A stretch of 64,000 bases of DNA, taken from JAGQZY01 sp964588335. Its GTDB lineage: Bacteria; Bdellovibrionota; Bdellovibrionia; Bdellovibrionales; JAGQZY01. Under the pieces are notes generated by a model. That model saw only the letters and a program-made list of their open reading frames with translations, was not told where the DNA came from and searched no databases. The DNA is taken from positions 1 to 64,000 of the forward strand of contig CAZPOV010000013.1 of the NCBI GenBank assembly GCA_964588335.1, in the 5' to 3' direction. Made by a program: the position numbers and the translations under genes. This document shows positions 25,381 through 32,806 of this stretch, one piece after another (the first letter of the stretch is position 1; every line of letters starts with the position of its first letter).

Positions 25381-25977
25381 ATGTCTGAGTTCGAGTTACA
25401 ATTTCTACCACCAGCCCCCAAAAGAGACATTTTGGCCGCGGCTCTAAGCCTTGCCGTTGACCAGGGACCTCTGGGCCTCAACCTGGCCTCCATTGCCCGC
25501 AAAGCGCAAATCTCGCGCCCCAAGCTGTCCTACCATTACAATGACCTGGAGTCGGTGTTTGCCGATTTATGTGTCTCCTGGGCCCAGTCCGGCCAAACCG
25601 TCACATTAAAGCACCTTGAAGGTTTCTTTGGAGCGACTCCTGAGACATTGATTTTAGAAATTGTGGTGGCTACTTTTCAATGGCGACAGCAGTGCCCCTT
25701 ATTCAGTTCTCTGACTTTGACTCTGAACCAAGTCGCCCATCGCAACCCGAAGGTTGCGAAAGTCATGGAACTGACAACCGATAAAGGCCTCAGTCGGATC
25801 GAGGCTCTTGTCTCTAAAATAAAACCGTCGACCGCATCGCCGCGACTGGTGGCACAGACCATTCATTTGAATTTAATTGGAGGCTTTCTTTATCATTTGA
25901 GCACCAAGAAATTGAGCGACAAAGAAATGATCGCATCCATCCAGAAATCCATCGTTTTGATTTTGAAAAATCAGTGA
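25381..25977 (+). CDS. TetR/AcrR-family transcriptional regulator
   Basis: The 198-residue protein has an N-terminal three-helix DNA-binding domain: KRDILAAALSLAVDQG, then NLASIARKAQISRPKLSYHYNDLESVFADL (about residues 34-63), where the recognition helix is SRPKLSYHY. An all-helical ligand/dimer domain follows. TetR proteins repress nearby genes until a ligand binds. The inducer is unknown. The divergent exported-protein gene and the palindrome between them make that gene the most likely target besides itself. Its end overlaps the convergent GNAT-like gene by 7 bp. Confidence 0.9.
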   Translation: MSEFELQFLPPAPKRDILAAALSLAVDQGPLGLNLASIARKAQISRPKLSYHYNDLESVFADLCVSWAQSGQTVTLKHLEGFFGATPETLILEIVVATFQWRQQCPLFSSLTLTLNQVAHRNPKVAKVMELTTDKGLSRIEALVSKIKPSTASPRLVAQTIHLNLIGGFLYHLSTKKLSDKEMIASIQKSIVLILKNQ

Positions 25978-26822
25978 ATAAAATTTTCGTCAAGCATACG
26001 AACAAATTGTAAGGGGCGATTGCCATTTTCTACTTCAATAGTAGGGAACTTTTCTAAAAAGGCTTCGACAGTGATTTCCAAAACGACTTTACGTCCACCG
26101 TCGTAGACATCCACTTCTCGGGCGCCAAATCGTTTGTACAATCGGGCCCCGGCGCGATCAGAGCGCAAAACAATGCTGCCGGTCTCCAAACTGTGGACAT
26201 TCAGGTACTCAGAAACAAAGGGGAGCAGATTTCTAATTGAGAATAAACGCGTGTTGCTTGAAGCCAGACGAATCAATTCTATCTTACCAGCGAATTCTCC
26301 TACCTCATGTCGATAAAGCCCCCAACTGGCGACAATATCACCACTAAGATCACGAACTGTCCAAACCGTAAGATTATCTTCAATTCGCGCCTGGTCTTCT
26401 TCTCGCAGCTTGCGGACAAACTCTCGATCAAAGACTTCTCGATTTTCAAACTCATTTCTGTATTGCTCGTAAACAAACTCGATCGAATCTTTGGTCAAAT
26501 TTTCTGTTGTTTCCCTTTGTTGCGCTTGTCTCATCATTTCTCTGGGCATTGGAAATTCAAAATAGCGGACCTGATCATTTAAGGAAATTCTTTGCTCCCA
26601 GGCGAAGCCCTTGCCATCCTCAAGCTGACGTAAGAGAGAGACTGTCCATAGATTGTCTTTTATATTCCACCCTACTGTTCTTCCTTCTAATGGGAGATAC
26701 CCAACACGCATCAAATAATAATCAAGAAAAGGGTGAGTCTTCTCGAAAATCTCACTGCAGGAAACCTGTGCCCAACAAGAAACCGATGACAGAGAAAGGA
26801 TAAGACAGAGAAGGATTTTCAT
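25971..26822 (-). CDS. Exported protein with GNAT acetyltransferase-like fold
   Basis: The 283-residue protein has a signal peptide (SSVSCWAQVSC, cleavage near residue 19). Residues about 145-240 resemble a GNAT core: TVRDLSGDIVASWGLYRH, then the ELIRLASSN strand, RLFSIRNLLPFVSEYL helix and SDRAGARLYKRFGARE, matching motifs D, A and B. The P-loop-like Q/RxxGxG/A signature for acetyl-CoA is not evident, so it may bind an acyl-carrier substrate or be inactive. Export of a GNAT-like protein is unusual because acyl donors are cytoplasmic. A TATAAT hexamer lies 6 bp before the ATG on its strand, which would leave almost no leader. Confidence 0.6.
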   Translation of the reverse strand: MKILLCLILSLSSVSCWAQVSCSEIFEKTHPFLDYYLMRVGYLPLEGRTVGWNIKDNLWTVSLLRQLEDGKGFAWEQRISLNDQVRYFEFPMPREMMRQAQQRETTENLTKDSIEFVYEQYRNEFENREVFDREFVRKLREEDQARIEDNLTVWTVRDLSGDIVASWGLYRHEVGEFAGKIELIRLASSNTRLFSIRNLLPFVSEYLNVHSLETGSIVLRSDRAGARLYKRFGAREVDVYDGGRKVVLEITVEAFLEKFPTIEVENGNRPLQFVRMLDENFIH

Positions 26823-26970
26823 AGGCGGATTATATCCGATGCCCTGGGACCAAGCTTTGATCTTCGCCTGAATTGAAGAATTTCTTAGACTTTTGAAAGA
26901 ATTATCACTTTTTCCAGAACTTGATCAATTTTCACTTTGGAGTCCCGAGCTTTATTTGCTAAGAAAAGGC

Positions 26971-27495
26971 ATGGATAAAAATTTAGCGAAAAATGTCTTT
27001 GATGTCGCCCATTTGACCGGGGAGTTTTTACTTCGCTCTGGTAAAACCTCAACCGAGTATTTTGACAAATATCAGTTCGAAGCCCGACCTGAGATTCTTA
27101 ATAAATTGGCCGAGGCTCTGATTCCCCTCCTCCCAGAAAAGTTCGACCTTCTGGGAGCCATGGAAATGGGTGGTATCCCAATCGCCACCGCCATCGCTTT
27201 AAAGACTGGAAAACAAATGGTCTTTATCCGCAAAGAGGCCAAAGAATACGGCACCTGTAAATTTGCTGAAGGCCCTGACATCCAAGACAAAACCATCTGT
27301 CTGATTGAAGACGTCATCACCACCGGCGGACAAGTGGTGATCAGTACCGGCATGCTGCGCGAGCAGGGGGCCCAGGTTTCTGATGTTGTGGCCGTGATTG
27401 ATCGCAGCCTGGGCGACCATTCAAAACTTGAAGGCGCTGATTTAAAACTCAAAGCTCTTTTCACAATGGATCAACTGAAAGACTCCGCCCGATAA
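26971..27495 (+). CDS. pyrE: Orotate phosphoribosyltransferase
   Basis: From the ATG at 26971 the product is 174 residues. It shows AHLTGEFLLRSGKTSTEYFDKY, GAMEMGGIPIATAIAL, RKEAKEYGT and the PRPP loop CLIEDVITTGGQ. It joins orotate and PRPP to give OMP in pyrimidine synthesis. The ORF continues upstream to a TTG at 26893 (200 residues), but that extension has no ribosome site and does not look like the family; the ATG has AAAAGG close by, though spacing is tight. No other pyr genes are adjacent. Confidence 0.92.
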   Translation: MDKNLAKNVFDVAHLTGEFLLRSGKTSTEYFDKYQFEARPEILNKLAEALIPLLPEKFDLLGAMEMGGIPIATAIALKTGKQMVFIRKEAKEYGTCKFAEGPDIQDKTICLIEDVITTGGQVVISTGMLREQGAQVSDVVAVIDRSLGDHSKLEGADLKLKALFTMDQLKDSAR

Positions 27496-27653
27496 GGCGG
27501 ACCGGCCTTCCTCATTTTGAAAAAAGGATCTTGTCGGATGACAAAGCACCCTATTCATCACTTTAGAAATAGCTTGTAAGCCTTGCACTCCCGGTGGCGA
27601 TGGCACTGCAGAATATAAGCGAAAACAAAAACCCCACCAAAAACCAAACGTGA

Positions 27654-27986
27654 TTAAAGAGATGAGGCCTTAATGGCAACCCAACTCATAGCCAATGCCG
27701 AGAAAACAGTACACACCAGGAGAAATAAAAAGAACAAGGCATTGATCTTGTTCCGGAAGTTGACGGTCCACCCCCAGCTAGGACGAGATTTTGGAAGCCA
27801 ACTTCGTGGGTCGGCGGGATTAACGTAAAATACTTTTAAAAACAGAAAAGGCTTCATCGCATCTCCGGAAGGTAGTCCATCTTCTCCCTTGATGTCCTTT
27901 CTTCCTTTTTTACCCAAAAAATAGACAAAGCTTAAAAGCATTAGCAAAGATAATAAAAAAATGATCTCGTAATCTTGATATGTCAT
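27654..27986 (-). CDS. Small membrane protein, DUF5808-like
   Basis: The 110-residue protein has a transmembrane segment at each end (about 8-25 and 83-106). The middle VFYVNPADPRSWLPK followed by SWGWTVNFRNKINA resembles the DUF5808 pattern (NPDDPR..VPK...GWT.NF), which is often found fused to or beside small membrane proteins in Gram-positive and other bacteria. The role is unknown. AGGGA is directly upstream of the ATG. Confidence 0.65.
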   Translation of the reverse strand: MTYQDYEIIFLLSLLMLLSFVYFLGKKGRKDIKGEDGLPSGDAMKPFLFLKVFYVNPADPRSWLPKSRPSWGWTVNFRNKINALFFLFLLVCTVFSALAMSWVAIKASSL

Positions 27987-28152
27987 TCCCTAATCTACCC
28001 AGCAAAACTATCTGCCGCTAGCTTTGACTCGCTTCCTAAAAGTCTGTGGCCGACCCATTTCTGTCTTTTTTCTTGTTTTCAAACCAAACGTCTTAAAAAA
28101 CCTGATGATTTTTGACCATCTCGAGGACTAAAAACGCCCTTTATTTTTTATG

Positions 28153-28180
28153 AAAAAAAAAGAGGCTTAGAAAGCCTCTT
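28153..28180 (-). terminator. Rho-independent terminator of the E1/methyltransferase operon
   Basis: AGAGGCTT (28161-28168) pairs with AAGCCTCT (28172-28179) over a 3-base loop. On the minus strand this is followed by eight T. It lies about 37 bp beyond the methyltransferase stop. Confidence 0.93.
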
Positions 28181-28216
28181 GTGTAAAAAATGAAATGGAT
28201 TCAAACAACCGTTCTG

Positions 28217-29020
28217 CTATTTTTCGGCAACGATATACGCCACCCAGCTTTCGCAGTCCTCACCTTTTGTGACTCGTTTGAATTCGCCATCTCCTTCACC
28301 ATCTTCGTCGGTTCCTTCCCAGTAAACATGGACGTTTTTAAATCCAGCTTCAAGAAGAATATCTTTGATTTCAGGGATGGAATACATGCGCCAATCATAG
28401 ACAAAAGCTTTTTTTACTTTCTTTTGGCCTTTGACTTTAAAGTGGATAAAGTAAGTGGCTTCGTTGGTCACTGGATCCCAAGAGTCTTGATCCCAGTAGT
28501 AACTAAAGCCGTCGTGTTCAGTTTCTTCTTCGTTGGGCTCGTAACACTCTGAACCACCGAAAATATCGAGAATAAAAATTCCATCGTCTTTCAAGGCTTT
28601 CAAGTTATTTGCGAAGTACTTTTTCAGAGTTTCCCGCTCTTTAAAGATAAAGTAACTGAAGTTGCAAGCGGCGATAATGTCAGTGCTCGGTAAACCGGCG
28701 TCCAACACATTACCCTGTTCAATATGAACTCTTTTCTGCTGATCTTCCAAAAGTTCTGGCAAATAATTCTGTTTGCCGTATTCAATGGGCTCGGGATCAA
28801 GATCCACACCGTAAGATTCAAAATGGGGATTGAGCTTCACCCATTCGCAACTTAATTTAAAGGTTCCACAAAAATCCTCACGGAAAGTTTTAGGCAACTT
28901 TCCTTTCAACTCTTCGTAGCTTTCGCGAAAAAACTTTACATCAACATCAGCCGATTGCACGGACTGATTGTAGTAGTAATATTTATCAAATTCTTTGTTC
29001 TTTTTGCCTTTTTTACCCAT
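28217..29020 (-). CDS. Class I SAM-dependent methyltransferase
   Basis: The 267-residue protein (from the ATG at 29020, 10 bp after the preceding gene's stop, with GAGAAC ahead) has a SAM fold. Motif I reads REDFCGTFKLSCEW, followed by YGVDLDPEPIEYG (acidic residue binding the ribose), EQGNVLD, ACNFSYFIFKER and DDGIFILDIFGG. The C-terminal beta strands include VYDWRMYSIPEIKDILLEAGF. The EDFCGTG..S version is typical of methyltransferases with unknown substrates. It is the last gene of the E1-alpha/E1-beta operon. A Lys-rich start (GKKGKKNKEFDKYYYY) is noticeable. The substrate is not known. Confidence 0.9.
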   Translation of the reverse strand: MGKKGKKNKEFDKYYYYNQSVQSADVDVKFFRESYEELKGKLPKTFREDFCGTFKLSCEWVKLNPHFESYGVDLDPEPIEYGKQNYLPELLEDQQKRVHIEQGNVLDAGLPSTDIIAACNFSYFIFKERETLKKYFANNLKALKDDGIFILDIFGGSECYEPNEEETEHDGFSYYWDQDSWDPVTNEATYFIHFKVKGQKKVKKAFVYDWRMYSIPEIKDILLEAGFKNVHVYWEGTDEDGEGDGEFKRVTKGEDCESWVAYIVAEK

Positions 29021-29030
29021 CGAAGTGTTC

Positions 29031-30089
29031 TCATGGGATTTCATTAAGTACGTCAAGTGCCGCCTCCATAATATCTTTATTTTGTGGAACAGTGTTTTCC
29101 TCTAACTCAGCATAAAGTCCTATACCAGGAACATTTTTCGCCGCCAAAACTTTTGGCTTAGCAAGAAGATCATAAAACAGATCTTGGGTGGCTCGGTAGG
29201 CCAGGTGCTCACCAAAGTTTGTTACTTCGGTGTCTTCATTAACAAAAAGAACCCGCTTTGTTTTTTTCACAGAGGCTTTGATCATCGGCCAATCGTAAGG
29301 ATACAACGAGCGCAAATCGATCACCTCGATGCCAATTCCTTTGTCTTTCTTCAACTGATCGGCAACCTGATTGGCCATCAAAACATGGCGACCATAAGTT
29401 ACAAGAGTTAAATCATCACCTTCACGTGTGATCTTCCCCTTACCAATTTCAATAGAATAGTCTTCAGTTTTTGGCCATTGCGGCTTCCACTGTGATCGGT
29501 CTCCAAGCGGGGCATCGATCATAGCCTTCAGTTCTTTTTCATTGTCGGGTTCACCAGGAATCAATTCTTCGCCGCGAACACGCAATAGAGCCTTTGGTTT
29601 TAAAAACATCACAGGGTTTGGATCTTTGATCGCTGACAACAACAGACCATAGGCATCTTTGGGTGTTGATGGCATAACAATTTTCCAGCCCGGCATGCGG
29701 GTCGCCCAAGCATCAAAACTGTGAGAGTGATAAATCGACCCTCGGATACCAGCACCCACCGGAGTCATCAGAGTTAAGGGCATTTCATAAAGGCCATTAC
29801 AAGCCCAGTGCGTGTTGCCGGCCATTTTAAGTAAATCGATGGTATTAAAAATGTAATCACAGAATTGGATTTCGGCCACGCAACGATCACCCGCCAAGGC
29901 AATTCCCATTGCCGCACCGACGATTCCTCTTTCATCAAGAGGCGAATTCCAGGCGCATTCAACCCCTTGGGTGGCAGTAAAAACACCGCCCATGGGAGCG
30001 CCGACGTCTTCACCAAAGACATCCGTTAAATTGAGATTTTTTTCAGCGTAATGCAAAGCCATTCGAATGGATTGAGCCATATTTGCCAT
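29031..30089 (-). CDS. 2-oxo acid dehydrogenase E1 component, beta subunit
   Basis: The 352-residue protein belongs to the transketolase-type E1-beta family: VFGEDVGAPMGGVFTAT, DERGIVGAAMGIALAG, QFCDYIFNTIDLL, YHSHSFDAWA, SPKDAYGLL-like PSTPKDAYGLL, TLVTYGRHV, IEVIDLRSLYPYDW and NEDTEVTNFGEHLA. With the alpha subunit it decarboxylates pyruvate or branched-chain 2-oxo acids using TPP. Sequence alone does not settle the substrate; no E2 or E3 gene is adjacent. GGAGG lies 8 bp before the ATG, which overlaps the alpha-subunit stop (TAATG). Confidence 0.92.
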   Translation of the reverse strand: MANMAQSIRMALHYAEKNLNLTDVFGEDVGAPMGGVFTATQGVECAWNSPLDERGIVGAAMGIALAGDRCVAEIQFCDYIFNTIDLLKMAGNTHWACNGLYEMPLTLMTPVGAGIRGSIYHSHSFDAWATRMPGWKIVMPSTPKDAYGLLLSAIKDPNPVMFLKPKALLRVRGEELIPGEPDNEKELKAMIDAPLGDRSQWKPQWPKTEDYSIEIGKGKITREGDDLTLVTYGRHVLMANQVADQLKKDKGIGIEVIDLRSLYPYDWPMIKASVKKTKRVLFVNEDTEVTNFGEHLAYRATQDLFYDLLAKPKVLAAKNVPGIGLYAELEENTVPQNKDIMEAALDVLNEIP

Positions 30090-31276
30090 TAGAAATTCCT
30101 CCAATCGCCGTTTTCGTTGTTCGCATAAGTGTGATCCCAGATAGTATCGGCTGTGGGATCGGCCTCTTTGACAACCTGATCTGCCATGCGCTTGATGGTT
30201 TCAAAATGGTCATCCCAAATGCTTTTTGCTTTTTGTGAACTTAAAGCACCGTTATCGATCAGTTTCTTTTTAAAAGTTTCAAGGCAACACTCTTGGTCCT
30301 GGTCGCGATTGGCCCCAGAAGCCGAGGAATGTCCATAAAGTCGAGACACTTGAAATTCGGCAACCACAGGTTTGCCTGTTTTTCGGATGTATTTTAAATC
30401 CGATTGAATTCCAAGATAGGACTCCTCTGGATCATTGCCGTTGTAGACTCGGGTCTGCATTCCAAAAGCTTTGCCGCGATCTGAAACATGCTCTTCGCCG
30501 TGTTGAGTGTCATAACTTGTGGAAATGCCCCAACGATTGTTTTGCACGGTGATGTACATCGGCAGTTCCGAGCCTGGGCGACTGGCCCAAACCAAACAAC
30601 TGGCGAAGTCTCCTTCCGCGCTCCCTGCGTCACCACCCGTGACAATTGTCACACCTTGAGTGTTGCGCCGACGTTGCACCAAACCTGTTCCGATGGCCAC
30701 TGAATACTGAACTTCAATGGGAGACGACACCGGCACCACATTCCACTGCGGAAAACAGTAATGGTTGGAAAAGTTTCGTCCACCCGTGCAAGGATCGGTG
30801 GCTTTGTTCATGATCAAACGAAGAGCGTCAGCTGGCTCCATACCCATCGCCAACAAAGTGGGTGTTCCGCGGTAATGCAAATGCCAGTAATCGTATTGAG
30901 GGCCTTGACCAATTTTACCCAAAAGGCCGAGGGGTACACCAAAGGCTTCCTCCCCCGGTGCACCAATCCAAAAGTAGGCGCCGCCCTTACGGTAGACTTG
31001 AATCATCCGCTCTTCCAACACACGTGACTGCACCATAAGATCGTACATCTTTAGGAGAAGTGATTTCTCAAGCTTCAGCTTGCTGCCGATCACTTTCGAA
31101 CGAGAGGATCCACCTTTCACTTTTGCTGAAGATTTTTTCGTCGTCTTCTTTTGTGCAACCTTGCGGACTTTTTTACCGCTGTTTTTTTTGCTGGTCGTTT
31201 TTGTTTTTTTACTTTTAGCCACCTTGGACTTTTTGGCTTTCGACCCTTTGGTCGAGCGCTTCGAAGTTTTTGCCAT
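30089..31276 (-). CDS. 2-oxo acid dehydrogenase E1 component, alpha subunit, with Lys-rich N-terminal tail
   Basis: From about residue 70 the 395-residue protein is a normal E1-alpha: LYDLMVQSR-like KMYDLMVQSRVLEER, GAPGEEAFGV, YDYWHLHYRG, GRNFSNHY, a TPP motif GGDAGSAEGDF ending in QNNRWGIST, and YGHSSASGANRDQ. The first 70 residues are an added low-complexity tail of Lys, Ser, Thr and Ala (for example TKTTSKKNSGKKVRK), resembling histone H1 or AlgP-like tails and not part of the usual enzyme. I chose the ATG at 31276 because AAGGGG has proper spacing to it. Substrate could be pyruvate or branched-chain oxo acids. Confidence 0.92.
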   Translation of the reverse strand: MAKTSKRSTKGSKAKKSKVAKSKKTKTTSKKNSGKKVRKVAQKKTTKKSSAKVKGGSSRSKVIGSKLKLEKSLLLKMYDLMVQSRVLEERMIQVYRKGGAYFWIGAPGEEAFGVPLGLLGKIGQGPQYDYWHLHYRGTPTLLAMGMEPADALRLIMNKATDPCTGGRNFSNHYCFPQWNVVPVSSPIEVQYSVAIGTGLVQRRRNTQGVTIVTGGDAGSAEGDFASCLVWASRPGSELPMYITVQNNRWGISTSYDTQHGEEHVSDRGKAFGMQTRVYNGNDPEESYLGIQSDLKYIRKTGKPVVAEFQVSRLYGHSSASGANRDQDQECCLETFKKKLIDNGALSSQKAKSIWDDHFETIKRMADQVVKEADPTADTIWDHTYANNENGDWRNF

Positions 31277-31474
31277 TCGATCCATCCCCTTGAAATTAAT
31301 GAACTATAAGAATACCGTTTGGAGCCAAAGTTTTCTCATAGGCACAGCCAGAACGAAAGTCTTTATGGGCCTGAAAAGGCGGATTTTGCGCCGCGCATCA
31401 GCCGGCTGTCTCAATCAGAGGCATTTTGGCCGCAATTTTAATCAATTGCTGATGAATGACCGATAAATAGGGGT

Positions 31475-32806
31475 ATGAACAGGGGCCAATTTCTAGGATT
31501 TTTCAAGTACCTCACAAGATTTGCCATCCCAAGCCTGATCTTTATGGCCTGTTCAAACACCAACCTGAGCGATCAAGTCTCGATCACATCAGGTGGTACG
31601 CCCGTTGGCCCCCCGCAAGACACCGAGACCCCTCAGCTTGTGGGCGCTGTCACCGACAGTTCTGATGCGCAATTCGATCGCAGTCCGACAGCACAATGGG
31701 CGGCCGCCATCGACAATGAAGAGGTCAGTCACTACCTTTTGTCGATAGCTGTCGACGACTCATCCGGTGTTTGTGATGCTCTGGATTTTTCCTCACCCGT
31801 CGTTGATAGCCTTCCGATTGCAACCAGCGCTGATTTCTCAGGCTCGGGATACCAAGCCGTGGTTGGAGACTTGGACGCTGATAATTCAACAATCAATTTT
31901 AATCTAAAAGGCGACACAAACTATTGCACGCGCGTGGTGGCTGTGGATTCTAGTGAAAATACCTCATCACCGATTTACAGTCTTAGCCCTTGGAAGTTTT
32001 TTTATTCCTCATGTTATGAAGCCAACACAAATGAACCCACTTTAAACGATGGGGTCTATCCCCTGGATCCCGATGGCGTCGGTGGCAGTCCGTCCTATAG
32101 TGCGTTTTGCGATATGACCACTCAAGGTGGCGGATGGACTTTGGTGATTCGTTACGACGGCAACGAAGCCGATGCCTCCAATTATTTTTTACCGTCAGGC
32201 ACTGGACAAAGCTTTATTAACACAACAGACCTGCAAAGCCTAAACGGCACGGGCAACCTGATCGCTTCCGCCGACCTGGTTCCCTTTATCGAAAACGGTG
32301 CCACTTTACTGATGCACGTTGGAAAGCCCGATGATGGCGCCACTGATACCAGTACCTACGTGCATCTTTATTTCAGTGAAATTTATCAAGCCGTTTTGTC
32401 GAATCCGACAAACATTTTCAATACCAGTTTTGATACCAACAGCGGTGAAGGTGTTGCTGGAACACCGGTGTCTGGAGTCAGTGCCATTCGCAAGGACCGA
32501 TGGTTTGAATCTGACATGTCAGTGATGACTGTTTTTGACACCGATGGTGATCTCAGTAACAACTATCGTATTGATGGTGGCGAAGGTGATGCCATGTTTA
32601 CCAATGGCAATCGCGAAGGGGCGGTTTACTGTTCGGGCTCCACTTCAAACACTGAAGGTCATGGCGATCCAAAGGTTCAATGGGGCTTTGCCGGTAAAGA
32701 CGGAAGCAGTCAGGGTTATGGCGCTAGTATGCATGTGGGAACTCACTGCACAAGCAATCTTTCCTGTGCACCAGTCAACCCTATTAATCTAATGTTTATT
32801 CGCTAG
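31475..32806 (+). CDS. Lipoprotein with fibrinogen-C-like domain
   Basis: The 443-residue protein has a lipoprotein signal peptide (LIFMAC, Cys 26, Ser at +2). Residues 50-165 look like a fibronectin III-type sandwich (SPTAQWAAAIDNEEVSHYLLSI, NYCTRVVAVDSSENTS). Residues 175-443 match the fibrinogen-like/intelectin start (SCYEAN, DGVYPLDPDG, AFCDMTTQGGGWTLVIR). The end has several Cys (VYCSGS, THCTSNLSCAPV) and Asp/Asn-rich loops (FDTDGDLSNNYRIDGGEGD) that may bind Ca2+. Such domains bind sugars or acetyl groups in animals. It is likely a surface adhesin. It shares the post-lipobox motif TNL..SI.SGG.P with the convergent gene, which it overlaps by 11 bp. Confidence 0.85.
   Translation: MNRGQFLGFFKYLTRFAIPSLIFMACSNTNLSDQVSITSGGTPVGPPQDTETPQLVGAVTDSSDAQFDRSPTAQWAAAIDNEEVSHYLLSIAVDDSSGVCDALDFSSPVVDSLPIATSADFSGSGYQAVVGDLDADNSTINFNLKGDTNYCTRVVAVDSSENTSSPIYSLSPWKFFYSSCYEANTNEPTLNDGVYPLDPDGVGGSPSYSAFCDMTTQGGGWTLVIRYDGNEADASNYFLPSGTGQSFINTTDLQSLNGTGNLIASADLVPFIENGATLLMHVGKPDDGATDTSTYVHLYFSEIYQAVLSNPTNIFNTSFDTNSGEGVAGTPVSGVSAIRKDRWFESDMSVMTVFDTDGDLSNNYRIDGGEGDAMFTNGNREGAVYCSGSTSNTEGHGDPKVQWGFAGKDGSSQGYGASMHVGTHCTSNLSCAPVNPINLMFIR

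Noticed and set aside
27496..27653. GC-rich hairpin TCCGCC/GGCGGA at the pyrE stop
   Set aside because: It overlaps the stop codon and lacks a following T-run, so it is not a convincing terminator.
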